A DNA stretch of 64,000 bases, from positions 152,671,151 to 152,735,150 of the forward strand of contig CP136068.1 of the NCBI GenBank assembly GCA_032622095.1. Direction: 5' to 3'. This document shows positions 33,453 through 45,443 of the stretch, piece by piece; position 1 is the first letter of the stretch, and each line of letters opens with the position of its first letter. Source of the stretch: Siphonodentalium dalli (taxonomy: Eukaryota; Mollusca; Scaphopoda; Gadilida; Siphonodentaliidae). A program made the translations under genes and the position numbers. Below the pieces are notes generated by a model that searched no databases, was not told where the DNA came from, and saw only the letters and a program-made list of their open reading frames with translations.

Positions 33453-34062
33453 TTAACCCTTTCATGAGAGGAGCTTCCTGAATTTATGCTAAAAACCTGT
33501 GCCAATGCATTCTCTTATATATGCGAGTCTACCAAATGAATGCAAGAGTCGACCAAGAGAATGCATTGGCCTAATAAATTTTATATTATATTTTTATAAT
33601 TGTTAAAAAATGTAAGAAAAAATGATACAAAAATTGTTAAAGAATGTAAGAAATAATGATAAAAAATGATAAGAATGTAAGAAAAGATGATAAAAACTGA
33701 TAAAGAATGTAAGAAAAAAATGATAAAAATGATAAAATTGTTAAAGAATATAAGAAAAAATTAAAAAAATTGTTATAGAATGTAAGAAAAATTAAAGATA
33801 AAAAATGATAAAGTTCTTAAAGAATATATGAAAAATTATTTATAAAAATGATAAAATTGTTAAAGAATATAATACAAAAATGATAAAACATTGTTATAGA
33901 ATGTAAGAAACAATTAAAAAAATAAAATAAAAATTGTTAAAGAATGTAAGAAAAATTGATGCCAATGCATGGTCTTATATATGCAAGGCGACCAACAATG
34001 CATTGGCACAGGGTCTTTAAAATAATGTTGCCCCAGTGCAGCTCCCTTCGTGAAAAAGTTAA
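33453..34062. mobile_element. family B MITE with expanded spacer (610 bp)
   Basis: TTAACCCTTTCATGAGAGGA to CCCTTCGTGAAAAAGTTAA. Both hairpins have lost most of their stem (33500-33573 and 33961-34007). The spacer (33590-33960) consists of about eleven diverged copies of TTGTTAAAGAATGTAAGAAA, the same word found once per A element spacer, so this spacer expanded as a minisatellite. Confidence 0.8.
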
Positions 34063-34089
34063 TTCTGACAAACCCAGTAGGAGCACTGT

Positions 34090-34295
34090 TTAACCCTTTG
34101 AATACTAAGTACTCATTGACGAGTAGTTATCCCTTAGGAAATATTTAGATAATAAGTTCGACAGTGAACATATTATCTGAATATTTCTCACTACTGAATA
34201 GGACCCCTTCTACACTTTATATTGCCTGTCGTCTGCTCATATTTGGATATTTTTATGACTGAGTGGGAGAATCCATTTAGTACTGAAAGGGTTAA
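34090..34295. mobile_element. family C MITE (206 bp)
   Basis: TTAACCCTTTGAATACTAAG to CATTTAGTACTGAAAGGGTTAA. The interior hairpin (34135-34185) is reduced. The left and right ends are inverted copies (ACTAAGT / TTTAGTACTGAAAGG). Confidence 0.88.
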
Positions 34296-34427
34296 TGTAT
34301 TGAATTTGAAGCATACCCCAAAATTATTACTGGACTCTTTCCTTGGCTAAACCTAATGAAGAAGAAATCGTATCATTCTACCAGATAGGAAATAGAGAAA
34401 AAACAAAAATCATCCAGTAAAATTCTA

Positions 34428-34798
34428 TTAACCCTTTACCCAACAGAAGGGCCCTGTGCCAATGCATTCTCTTATATATATAAGAGAATGCATTGGCTTA
34501 ACACATTAAAAATAATAAAATTGTTAAAGAATGTAAGAAAAAATGGTAAAAAGTGTTAAAAAAAGATTTTTTTTAGGCCAATGCATTCTCTTATATATGC
34601 GAGGCGACCTATGGTCGACTTGCATATATAAGAGAATGCATTGGCACAGGGCATAACTATAACTATCACAATGTGGTCAAGGAGCCGGTTCCAATGATAT
34701 CCATATTTGTATGGTTTTATTGAGACAGACCGAAGATATTTTAGGCTGTTGAAGCTTTATTTGGCCGGTTTTGGCCGGTTTGTTGGGTAAAGGGTTAA
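34428..34798. mobile_element. family A MITE (371 bp), left hairpin collapsed
   Basis: TTAACCCTTTACCCAACAGA to GTTGGGTAAAGGGTTAA. The left hairpin (34459-34496) has lost the loop and inner stem, leaving CTTATATATATAAGAG. Right H67 34578-34644 is full length. Confidence 0.88.
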
Positions 34799-34870
34799 AG
34801 TCAAAGCAAGTGAAAGACGAAATGATCAGCGATGCTATAAAATACAAGTGCACCGCTGGGCGGAGGTAAC

Positions 34871-35864
34871 GCCCCCGACTGTACAATCAGAGAAACTTTT
34901 TGGTTTAGCGCTATAAAAATGCCACATGTTGTTGTTCTATATTAGCTTCAAATTTGGTCTGGTGCCACAAAAATAGAAGAAAAACTGAATTTTCAAAATA
35001 AAAGAGGAATATTTTTAAGTCGAAAAAGGGTCATAACTCTCACAAAAATTATCCGAATTTTACCTTGACCTGTATTGCGATATTGGTAATACACAAAAAA
35101 ACGGGTTTTGCAAATAAACAATCCAAAAGTAGCAGAAAACTGAATTTTCTAAGTCCAAAAAGGGGCGTAACTCTGGAAAAAATGGGCAGTTTTGGGGAAA
35201 TCTTGTCCCCCCGGCTGGTCTATTAGCATACCAAAGATCAACTGAATTGAGTTAGCGAAACCAAAGTTATGAGTTGAAACGTTCGTACGGATGTGGCTTC
35301 GACCTATGTGGCTAGAAATGGTAATGTGGCTTTAGTTTTTATGTGGCTTCTCAAGTAGCCATAAAATTTTAAGTGGCTATCAAGTAGTAGATAGTGATAA
35401 AACTCCAGATTATGGATTCATAACATGTTGGAATTATAGCAGAAGAAGCTGATTAAAACTCAAAAACTTGCTCACAGCAACTGGGACAGTGGAATAGGAG
35501 AAACTGACAGGTCCGTGATTGGGTGGCTAGCCACATAAATGTCTTGTCAGTGTCCGACATCTCCTATTGACGGGTCATGGATGTCTAAATCGATGGACTT
35601 TTTTTTCTCCAAATTTTGAGTGACTACAAAATTAAATAAGCTGATTAGGCCTTATAGATCATTTTAGAATGTCCATCTGAAAGCTGTTACGTGGCTAGCC
35701 ACGCAACGGAAGTTATGCACATAAATATCCATTTTACACAATCTTAGCCACATAAGTAGTCATTAGTAAACACGGACGGACGGAAGGACAGAAGGACGGA
35801 AGGACGGACGGACGGATGGAGGGCTCCACTATATACCCCCAAATCTCCATCAGAGATCGGGGGC
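34871..35864. mobile_element. CCCCC-type TIR element with GGAC tail (994 bp)
   Basis: Ends GCCCCCGACTG and CAGAGATCGGGGGC. The interior has several diverged units containing AAGTC.AAAAAGGG.C.TAACTCT, ACC.AAGAT.AACTGAA and repeated GTGGCTAGCCAC. Near the right end lies a GGAC/GGAA microsatellite (35773-35820). Same structural class as 37506, 38750 and 40341. Confidence 0.65.
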
Positions 35865-35866
35865 AT

Positions 35867-36488
35867 AATAAGAGACATATGCACAAAAGCCGGTCCTTCG
35901 AAAATATATTTCAATAAAGATGTGAAATAATGATGCTATACAAGCTGCAGTCGTAAATGAATTTCGAAGTACAATTGCTAGTCGCGCTCGTACGTCGAAC
36001 GAAAGAACCCCTCAGAAGAAAGAAGCCCTGGGAAATCCTGCCACCTGATTGGCTGGCATCTTTAAAAAAACGCCAGCTTTTGTATACAAATAAACACGTG
36101 GAACATCTAATTTTAGCTTATGGGCGTGGATAATCGATAACATAATTACTTCGAGCATGAGCAGTCCAAACAGGAATCTCTTCCGCTTTACATTGTTTCA
36201 CCAGAAACAAAGCGGAAAATATTTGAGAATAATCGATTAAAGTGTGTTCTATTGCAACTACGTACTATGTTTAATTCGCGAAGGCATCGATTTTACAGGT
36301 GTCGCCATGGACTCCATGATTCTGCGGAAGTATTTACGACTTTCGTAACCTACTTTCGTTTCTTGGCACCAAAATGTTTGATGTGCATAAATTAGTCTAT
36401 TTTGGGAGTCGCTTGCCAGGATAATGACGTCACTCGCTCTGTTCTTTTTCGAGCTCGAGCAAATGACCGTGACTGCCATTTCGATTAG
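35867..36488. other. promoter-like stretch, no assigned gene
   Basis: Includes CTGATTGGCTGG (inverted CCAAT, about 36045), CACGTGG (36095), and TGACGTCA (36425-36432). A minus-strand frame reads MESMATPVKSMPSRIKHST near 36310-36258 but is not recognised. It may be the edge of an unknown unit, or chance. Confidence 0.25.
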
Positions 36489-36629
36489 ACGTACCATGCA
36501 CGACTCTGGAAGCAAATGTACACTAAGTTTACTAAGACTGTACAAGCTGAGAACAGAGCTCAAGAAAAAAAGAAAAGAACACCCATCCAAGAATTTCCAT
36601 TGGAAGATGATGAAATTATTGAATGCTAA
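36489..36629 (+). pseudogene. exon-like open frame, unidentified
   Basis: 46 codons to TAA after a possible acceptor (CCATTTCGATTAG). It reads TYHARLWKQMYTKFTKTVQA, then ENRAQEKKKRTPIQEFPLED, then DEIIEC. The charged, K/E/Q-rich composition looks like a protein C-terminus, not intron. No family recognised and no partner exon found; a transposon immediately follows. Could be a retrocopy remnant, a last exon of an intronic gene, or chance. Confidence 0.3.
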
Positions 36630-36639
36630 ATTTCAATAG

Positions 36640-38418
36640 AGGTGCCACGATTATTGATTTTGATAATCGATCGTCAATAATCGACTATAATCGATTAATC
36701 GTACCTAATAAGAACACTGGAAGTATTCCATAATATGGCCTATTGGCTGGGTGCTGGTTAACTGCACTGTCGCTTGTTGTTTGAGGCATCGGCTGATGTA
36801 ATTTTTACGTTAATAAAGTGCATGATGAACCACTGTTAATGACCTATGAACATAATGAATTCAATACCAGCAGAGTTCTCGGCGATGTTATGATATTTGT
36901 GAGTTCATTAGAATGAACGCAGCGATTAATTTCAGTGTTATGAATAGCCAAATATACAAACAATATAAAAGTAGGAAGGCACGACGGATGGCCGGCGATT
37001 CCTAAAACAAGGAAACTGTAGGTTTCATCAAACTTCCAGAGCATGGATAACAATCACAAAGGTGTGCCCCCACCCACAAATTTCAGGACTCGGAACAAGT
37101 ATTTGATAATATCGAGTTTCATTCTGCAATCACCGCATGATACGCGATAGCCTGTACTAGTAACATCTAAGTATACTTATGCAAACAAAGTATAATCGTA
37201 AATGACGTCACTGATTAAAATGCCGTATGTTCTCTGGTTTCCAGAGAATGTCAATCAACTCCCCAATGGTCCAATCAGATTCAAGGGCGAGTGCATTCAG
37301 TTCATTGAACACGGTGACAGTCGGCACATTTCAAATACATAGTGCTGCCTATCAAGTATATATATATACAATGACTTCGCCATAAGATAAAAGCTGCAGT
37401 GCCGCAAATTTGTAGAATATACAATGACCCGAAGATTAACCATGTCGCATCATCAAATGAACTGCCGACTGTTTGCTACATAAATAAAAGGTCAGCTGAC
37501 CACAGTGTCCCCCGAAAAAGTGGCAAGTCGATGCCGCTTTGTTAAAGAAATTTTTTTATGTTGAAATTGTCTAAGTCGAAAAGGGTTAATAACTCCGTAA
37601 AAAAAAAAAAATTCAGTCCTCTATATACATGTTGCACATCTCCAATATGTGGATAACAATACACTGAAGTTTCAAATATCTACAATCAAAACTGTAGGAG
37701 GAGATGATTACACCATGAAGGTACCCTCATACAGAAAATTATAAAAAATGTTGAAATGTTCTAAGTCGAAAACGGTTAATAACTCTGTCAAAAAATAATT
37801 TTTCCGTCCTCTATATACATGTTGCACATCTTCAATATATGGTCAACAATATTCTGAAGTTTCAAATCTCTAGGATGAAAACTGTGGGAGGAGTTGATTA
37901 CACCATGAAGGTACCCTCATACTGAAAATTATAAAAAATGTTGAAATTTTCTAAGTCGAAAAGGGTTAATAACTCTGTCAAAAAATAATTTTTCCGTCAT
38001 CTATATACATGTTGCACATCTTCAATATATGGGAAACAATATTCTGAAGTTTCAAATCTCTGGGATGAAATCTGTAGGAGGAGATGATTACACCATGAAG
38101 GTACTCAAAAGTGTGACGGACGGACGAACGGACGGACGAACGCCCGGACGAACGGACGGACGGACCCCGTTTCTATAGTCCCCCAAAAATAAATTTTTCG
38201 GGGGACAATTAGTACTCATGTTGTTATCTTATTGATATGCGATCAAAGGTTGTTAACCCTTCGGTTGTTTTTTAAACTGTGTTAAATAAACATGGCATTC
38301 AATAATACCTGGCATTTTCTGTTGTCCGAAATAAATAACACAGATTAATCGACAAAGGAAATGGTAATCGATTATCGGCTTTATCAACGGTTCATCGATT
38401 AATCGTGACACCCCTAAA
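36640..38418. mobile_element. hAT-like element (about 1.78 kb) with a nested element
   Basis: Left end GAGGTGCCACGATTATTGAT and right end CATCGATTAATCGTGACACC + CCT are inverted (GRGGTGYCACGATTAWTSA), followed inward by multiple ATCGATTA words. This is the end type of many hAT MITEs. Target duplication unclear (ATTTCAAT / AAATTTTA). Contains the 37506-38207 element. No transposase frame. Confidence 0.65.
37506..38207. mobile_element. CCCCC-type TIR element (702 bp), three 190-bp units
   Basis: Ends TGTCCCCCGAAAAA and TTTTTCGGGGGACA, exact inverses. Three tandem units of about 190 bp start at 37561, 37751 and 37941 (TTGAAAT.TTCTAAGTCGAAAA, TTAATAACTC, ATATACATGTTGCACATC, TACACCATGAAGGTAC). 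A GGAC microsatellite at 38113-38166 precedes the right end. Nested in the hAT-like element. Confidence 0.85.
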
Positions 38419-38749
38419 TTTTATTGAACATTGTGACTTCATTATTAACGTTAATTTCTATCATAATGTAATATGGGAATTAAGAGTCAACAGACTCCTT
38501 TCCAAATAAATTGATATTGAAACCCATAATTCACTGGTTCCTTAATCTCCCATTCATTTCTAATAGTTTATGTTACGACCGTCGGATAATATAACTCAGG
38601 GGTGCAGGGGGCAACTGTCCTGCCTTCCAACAAGGGGGAATAAGTGTTAAGTTTTTATTCAGCAATACCAAATAACAATTCCACATACTTAGCCCTTGAT
38701 ATTAGCTACGACAAACAGCAACAACAAGAGATGGACTGTCGTCCGGTAC
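38419..38749. other. no recognisable feature
   Basis: Contains TTAGCTACGACAAACAGCAA (about 38701), a copy of the unit that forms the 23-bp array on the far side of the next element. Otherwise plain intron. Confidence 0.4.
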
Positions 38750-40141
38750 ATACCCCCTCGTGGCATACCGCCTAGTGTGGGCATATCTATAACTTATGAT
38801 GGCTATACTCAGACAGATGGACCCAAAAATCAGCATTTTCATATAAACAAAGATGAATAACTATAGAACAAAAAACCAAAACAAACATTTGAATGTGCCA
38901 TTAAATGTCCTCATAGTGGTGAACATCCATACAAAATTTCATTGAGATCCTAACATTACTGTTCAAGTTATGAGCTGAACAGACATCGGATGGAACAAAC
39001 AGCCAACATTTCCAGATAAACAAAGATGAATAACTCTAGAATGGAAAAGCGGAACAGAACAATGGAACCCTCTATTGAATGTGTGTTTTTAATGTCCTCA
39101 TAGTAGTGAACATCCATACCAAATTTCATTGAGATCCCAGCACAACTGTTGAAATTACGACATGAACAGACACCAGGCAGACCAAAAAGCCAACATTTCC
39201 AGATAAACAAAGATGAATAACTCTAGAATGGAAAATCCGAACAAAACGATGTAACCCTCTATTGAATGCCCTCATAGTAGTGAATATCCATACCAAATTT
39301 CATTGAAATCCGAGCACTACTGATCAAGTTATTACATGAACAGACACCAGATGGACCAAAAATCCAACATTTCAAGATAAACAAAGATGAATAACTCTAG
39401 AATGGAAAATCCAAACAAAACAATGGAACCCTCTATTTAATGTCCTTATAGTAGTGAACATCCATACCAAATTCCATTGAGATCCCAGCACAACTGTTGA
39501 AATTACGACATGAACAGACACCAGACAGACCAAAAAGCCAACATTTCCAGATAAACAAAGATGAATTTTCTAGAATGGAAAATCAGAACAAAACAATGTA
39601 ACCCTCTTTTTAATCTCCTCATAGTAGTGAACATCCATACCAAATTTCATTGAGATCCCAGCACAACTGTTGAAATTACGACATGAACAGACACCAGGCA
39701 GACCAAAAAGCCAACATTTCCAGATAAACAAAGATGAATAACTCTAGAATGGAAAATCCGAACAAAACGATGTAACCCTCTATTGAATGCCCTCATAGTA
39801 GTGAATATCCATACCAAATTTCATTGAGATCCGAGCACTACTGATCAAGTTATTACATGAACAGACACCAGATGGACCAAAAATCCAACATTTCAAGATA
39901 AACAAAGATGAATAACTCTAGAATGGAAAATCCAAACAAAACAATGGAACCCTCTCTTTAATCTCCTCATAGTCATGAACATCCATACCAAATTTCGTTG
40001 AGATCCCAGCACAACTGTTGAAATTACGACATGAACAGACACAAGACTGACCAAAAAGCCACCATTTCCAGATAAACAAAGATGAATAACTCTAGACAGG
40101 TGCAAAACAATATACCCCCCTTTAAACAAAAAAGGGGGTAT
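38750..40141. mobile_element. CCCCC-type TIR element (1,392 bp), eight 174-bp units
   Basis: Ends ATACCCCCTC and AAGGGGGTAT. The unit marker CAAAGATGAATAACTCTAG recurs at 38849, 39021, 39208, 39382, 39556, 39729, 39903 and 40077 (spacing mostly 173-174). Each unit has CATCCATACCAAATTTCATT and GACATGAACAGACACCAG. Immediately inside the right end is a second CCCCCC..GGGGG pair. Confidence 0.85.
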
Positions 40142-40232
40142 AATTAGCTATGGCAAACAGCAACAATTAGCTATGGCAAACAGCAACAATTAGCTATGGC
40201 AAACAGCAACAATTAGCTATGGCAAACAGCAA
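40142..40232 (+). repeat. 23-bp minisatellite, four copies
   Basis: AATTAGCTATGGCAAACAGCAAC repeated with spacing 23. The same word occurs once at 38698 on the other side of the preceding element, so that element probably inserted in or next to this array. Confidence 0.9.
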
Positions 40233-40340
40233 TGCCATAGAAAATAAGCTGTAGAAGCCAATATAGAATTTCATGCAATTCTAAAGCAATGCCATAGAAG
40301 AATGAAAGAGTCAACAAGAGGTGTGCACTCGCATGCTAGC

Positions 40341-41019
40341 ATACCCCCACCGTGGCAAATTCAACCCGCATTATCTGTAAACCCAACAAATTTTTTTTTT
40401 TAACTTTAAAGAAAAATTTGGATTAATAATATCGATATGGTGTCGCAAGAAGCTTGTACAGAAAAAAATATTCAAATTGGTTCAAATTTGTTCGAATGAT
40501 TGCAGAAGCCCAAAAAACGGTAGAAAATGAAACGCAACCTTAACATCTAAGATGGCTTTTGTCGAGTGTGATAGCATCCACAAAAAAAAAAATCCCAAAA
40601 TTTTCTAAGTCCAAATAAGTCGAAAATGAAGTGTAATGTTAGGAAAAACAGTCCGAGCCAACCCTGAGCCGCATCATGTAGAGAGGGTGTTGTGAGAAGC
40701 ATGTATACCAAAAATTATTGAAATCGGTTCATATTTGTTAAAGTTATTAAGTCGGACAGAATTTTCTAAGTCAAAATAAGTAGAAAAGTAAGGCGTAACT
40801 TAAAAAAAGAAAGTCGGACCACACCGAAATTAGCATCATGCGGTCCTAAGGAGATTGCATACAAAAAATTATTGAAATCGGTTCATAGTTGTTCGAGTTA
40901 TGAGGTCGGACGGACGGACACACGGAGGGAGAAAGTGTGACGGACAGACGTGGAGAATGTGTGACGGACAGATGCAGTCAATCCAGTATACCCCCCATTT
41001 TCTTCGATAGTGGGGGTAT
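40341..41019. mobile_element. CCCCC-type TIR element (679 bp) with GGAC tail
   Basis: Ends ATACCCCCAC and GTGGGGGTAT. Two to three diverged units with GTACAGAAAAAAAT../ATACCAAAAATTATTGAAAT + CGGTTCATA and TTTCTAAGTC. GGACGGACGGACACACGG microsatellite at 40909-40975 close to the right end. Confidence 0.8.
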
Positions 41020-41159
41020 AATGACACTGTAGCTCAACTTGGGAAGGCGCTAATAAGTTTATGCTGAGCAGTCATTAGAACGATAAAGAAGAAGGAAAGT
41101 CAAAAAGTTTCAGTAAATGGATTGTATTGATAAATGAAATTATTTTCATTTAAAATATT

Positions 41160-41745
41160 TCTCTAATAGATGTGGGCTGCAGGGTGAACCGATGGATTCA
41201 AATGTGAAATCCAAGATGGCTGCCATGCTTTTTTAAGAAAAAATGGAAAAACAGCTTCCATCTACAGGTCACCCCAGTTATTCATATGAAGTTTGGATGA
41301 GGGATGTGGCATGTAGCATGTGCCAAAGGATTTTAATCATGAAAAGAGTAAAATCCAAGATGGCTGCTGGGCGACCATGTGTTTTAACGAAATTCAGAAA
41401 ACATCGTTGGCTCCCATCTAGAGGCCACCCTGAAGATCCTTATGAAGTTTGGTGACAATTGGATCAGGGAGGTGGTCTGTAGGGTGTGCCGAAGGATTTA
41501 GTCATGCAGAGAGTAAAATCCAAGATGGCTGCAGGCGGCCATGTTATTTAACAATATCAGAAATAATTGATGGCTCCCATCTAGAGGTCACACCGAAGAT
41601 CCATATGAAGTTTGGTGATGATCAGATGTGGTCTGTTGGGTGTGCCAAAGGATTTAGTCATGCAAAGATTAACATTCAAGATGGCTGCTGGTGGCCATGT
41701 TTTTCAATGAAAATCGCTAACATTTGATAGCTCCCATTATGACAT
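41160..41745 (+). repeat. tandem array I, first block (AAGATGGC motif)
   Basis: Four units of roughly 160 bp, each with CCAAGATGGCTGC (41211, 41356, 41520, 41677), GGCCATGTTTT, GCTCCCATCTAGAGGTCACC, TATGAAGTTTGGTGA and GGATTTAGTCATG. Diverged from the block at 43.2 kb. Confidence 0.85.
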
Positions 41746-41759
41746 GGATGACTGATGCC

Positions 41760-42040
41760 AACCCATGGCATTAGCTCAAGCTTGACTTTGCCAAATTGAG
41801 CTAATTATGATGTCATGGTGTTCCTGGGCCAGTAAATGTTTATTGCTACAAAGACTGCATGTTGCATGTGCCCAACTCTTGAATAATGCTGACATAATTT
41901 GCATTTGATGTTCCACACAGCGCTGTGGGTGAGAGATACAGTAACAGATAACTGTTGCGATCAGCAAGGTGAAAAATAAGTGCAAATACATGGCCAATGA
42001 TCCAACTCAAAACCGTAATATTTTATATATGACTGGCACG
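41760..42040 (+). repeat. dispersed repeat R2, copy 1
   Basis: GCATGTGCCCAACTC..GCTGACATAAT..CAGCGCTGTGGGTGAGAGAT..AACTGTTGCGATCAGCAAG..CATGGCCAATGATCC matches 53020-53220 in the same orientation and order. Confidence 0.65.
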
Positions 42041-42115
42041 TTTTTTGTTTCAGACCGACACTTTCTCCGATGGACTCTCAAATAGGATGACCTAAAGGGG
42101 GACTAATAACTTATA

Positions 42116-42505
42116 TTAACCCTTTACCCAACAGAAGGGCCCTGTGCCAATGCATTCTCTTATATATGCGAGTCGACCATAGGTCGCCTCGCATATATAA
42201 GAGAATGCATTGGCTTAACACATTAAAAATTATAAAATTGTTAAAGAATGTAAGAAAAAATGCTAAAAAAAGATTTTTTTTAGGCCAATGCATTCTCTTA
42301 TATATGCGAGGTGACCTATGGTCGACTCGCATATATAAGAGAATGCATTGGCACAGGGCATAACTGTAACTATCACAATGTGGTCAAGGAGCCGGTTCCA
42401 ATGATATCCATATTTGTATGGTTCTATTGAGACAGACCGAAGATATTTTAGGCTGTTGAAGCTTTATTTGGCCGGTTTTGGCCGGTTTGTTGGGTAAAGG
42501 GTTAA
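42116..42505. mobile_element. family A MITE, full length (390 bp)
   Basis: TTAACCCTTTACCCAACAGA to GTTGGGTAAAGGGTTAA, same length as the type copy but reversed. Full H67 hairpins at 42147-42213 and 42285-42351, with the TAAAGAATGTAAGAAAAAAT spacer. Rightmost A copy of the window. Confidence 0.92.
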
Positions 42506-43179
42506 CATAGATGTTCAATGAAAACCATTTACTATCAGCTCAGAAGATATGTGGGAAAATTGGCACACAGAGATAATTTGACATGAGTAATGTCATGGGA
42601 TAGGTGCCTTTGACCTCAGGTGACTTAAAGAGGTACTAATAATTAGCAATAAAAGGCGTTTATTACCAAATTAAAAGATAGAGGTAACTTTATTATGAGT
42701 GTCATGCAATAGGTGATGTTCACCTCAGTTGACTAATAAATAATAATTAATTTAAATGCCTTAAAAGGGGCACTAATAATTTAATCATTCTTTACCCGAT
42801 CAAACCTACGCCAGCTAGCCTAGTCATACATAACTCTTTAAATTTGAATCATGTACTTCAATTAATATATTTCATGGAAATTGAAGTTAATTTGGAACAT
42901 AGAACTTAAATTGTTTTTTCTATACTTTATACAACTGATTTATTCCAAATAAAGACAAAATACTGGAATTGCCCCTTTTGCATTTACCTTTCGTGAAGCT
43001 CTCAACTGAAGGAAATTTTCAAATGAATGTGTCAACAACACTGTAGCTCAACATGGAAAGGGAATGTATTTCATGTGTTACAGTCAATGATTAAGAATGT
43101 GGAAAGTTGAAATGGCAAAGTAATACTAGATTATAAACATGAAGAGATATATGTGAAATAAAATCCAATGAATATCAAA
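42506..43179. other. no recognisable feature
   Basis: AT-rich intron, apart from a weak internal repetition of TGTCATG.GATAGGTG around 42592 and 42704. Confidence 0.4.
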
Positions 43180-44421
43180 AACATTTGATAGCTCCCTTCT
43201 AGTAGATTAATATCAAGAGCAATATGAAGTTTGTTGATGATCGGATGAGGGAAGTGGACTGTAGTGTTTGCCAAAAGTAAAATCCATGACGGCTAGCAGC
43301 CATGTTTTATGGCTGAATGACTCGTTCCAATCTACATGTCAATATTAACATCCATTACAAAGTTCATGATGATCAGATGAACACTCCGTCCTGTAGCCTG
43401 TGCTAATGGATTGAATTTTGAAATCCAAGATGGCCACTGGCGGCCATGTTTTTTTCTTAAATGACCCCAAAATAATTTATTCCCATGACAAAGACAAGCC
43501 ATGACAAATTTCATAATGATCCAACCAAAGGTACGACTTGTAGCCCGTGCCAAAGGATTTAGTCATGCAAAGAGTAAAATCTAAAGCGGCCATGTTTTAT
43601 GGCTGAATGACCCCAAAATGACTCGTTCCCATCTACGTGTCAATGATAACATCCTTGACAAATTTCATGATGATCTGACCAAAGGTATGACCTGTAGCCC
43701 ATGCCAAAGGATATAGTCATGCAAAGAGTAAAATCCAAGATGGCTGCCAGCAATCATGTTTTATGCTGAATGACCCCAAAATGACTCGTTCCCATCTACA
43801 TGTACATGTCAATATTAACATCCATGACAAATTTCATGATGATCAGACGAACAGTTCAGCCTGTAGCCCGTGCTACTAGTTTGAATTTGAAATCCAAGAT
43901 GGCCGCTTGTGGCCATGATTTTTTGCCAAATGACTCGTTTCTCATCTACATGTCAATGTCAGCAGTCATGACAAATTTCATAATGATCCGACGAAAGGTA
44001 CGAATTGAAGCCCGTTCCAAAGGATTTAGTCATGCAAATTTTAAGATCCAAGATGGCTGCCAGCGGCCAAGTTTTATGGCCGAACGCCCCCAAAGTGACT
44101 CGTTCCCATCTACATGTCAATGTCAACAGCCATGACAAATTACAGGATTCGGATAATCGGACAAAAGGTAAGACCTGTAGCATGTGCCAAAGGATTTAGT
44201 CATGCAAAGAGTAAAATCCAAGATGGCTGCCAGCGGTCATGTTTGTGGCCAAATGACCCCAAAATGACTTGTTCCCATCTACATGTACATGTCAATATTA
44301 ACATCCACGACAAATTTCATGATCAAACACAAAGTATGACCTGTAGCCTGTGCTAATGGATTGAATTTTGAAAGCCAAGATGGCCGCTGGTGACCATGTT
44401 TTTTGCCGAATGACCCCAAGA
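43180..44421 (+). repeat. tandem array I, second block (AAGATGGC motif)
   Basis: Units of 150-170 bp: CATGTTTTATGGC.GAATGACC, CCAAAATGACTCGTTCCCAT, CTACATGTCAATATTAACAT, CATGACAAATTTCATGATGA, GTAGCCCGTGCCAAAGGATT, AGTCATGCAAAGAGTAAAAT, then CCAAGATGGC[T/C]GC. Motif positions include 43424, 43733, 43896, 44047, 44217 and 44374. Interrupted at 44422 by an insertion. Confidence 0.9.
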
Positions 44422-45443
44422 CAACCCTGATTATTAGCGGTCGGCTATCGGCAAAGCCGACCGTTTTGCCGAGGAAAAATTTATTATCCTCGGCTAAAAA
44501 ATAGCCGAGGACATTATCTGAAGAAATGATAAACAGACACTAGGCAATGATAACTACCAGGTATATTGTCACCACGAGCTGCCCAACCCCCAAGTTTATT
44601 AAGTCAAATGTGTTACCGTGCGGAAAACAATTATGAGATTTCAAATTTCGGGAACGCAAACCGGAAAGAAATATGGTGCATATTGGCGATGTGTATGCTG
44701 GTTTAATATGATAGTATTTGAAGTTTTTATGGCTAGCATGTATAGTTACTATAGTATAGATGGATAAATATTAAAGTATATAGATAGATATAAAATTTAT
44801 AATCCTGATTTAAACTTTGTTTGTTTTAGTTCCGTTTCCGTCTTTGTGGTATTCCGTGTTTTATATACGCAGTAACCGTGAGACCGCAAATCGAACAGAC
44901 CTCAAACAATTCTGTCCATGCGTATTCTCTTAAATTCAGCGATGTTGCTGAATATATTTGGCGACAAAATTATCCGAGAGCACCAGAGAGCACCATTTTA
45001 TAGTGTGCAAATATATTTTTAATCGTGTATTTTGGCTTGATGGAAATAAAGCGTGATCCAACCGAAAAATCGTAATTTTATTCCCAATGATTCAGTGATT
45101 TTAGAAATTAGAGACACTCGGTAATCGGTCGGTTTCAAGGCCGTTAATTGTGCATAGATCATAGCTGTACTAAACTGTGAAACTACTGAAAGGGTGTGCC
45201 TTTGAATTCAGAAAATCAAGAAATAGGTAACTGAGTATTTCAAAATGTGGAAACTTAACAGAAATATTCACTGAATCTATTCAATCATCATTCAATATGT
45301 CAATGAATGTTATTTGTTAATCATTTTAAGTACATTTAGTTAGTTAAAAAAAAAAGCCTAAGAGAATGCTGTTTTTGCCTAGGAGAAATATTTCTCCTAG
45401 GCATTTTTTTTGCCTATGACATTTTTCCTAATTATCAGGGTTG
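44422..45443. mobile_element. TIR element (1,022 bp) with 6-bp TSD inside array I
   Basis: Ends CAACCCTGATTATTAG and CTAATTATCAGGGTTG, flanked by CCAAGA on both sides (44416-44421 and 45444-45449). The array unit resumes exactly after it (GATGACTCGTTCCC). Subterminal inverted motifs: CCTCGGCTAAAAAATAGCCGAGG at the left and GCCTAGGAGAAATATTTCTCCTAGGC at the right. Six-bp duplications are uncommon (IS3EU- and Dada-type elements are described with them). No transposase frame seen. Confidence 0.88.
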
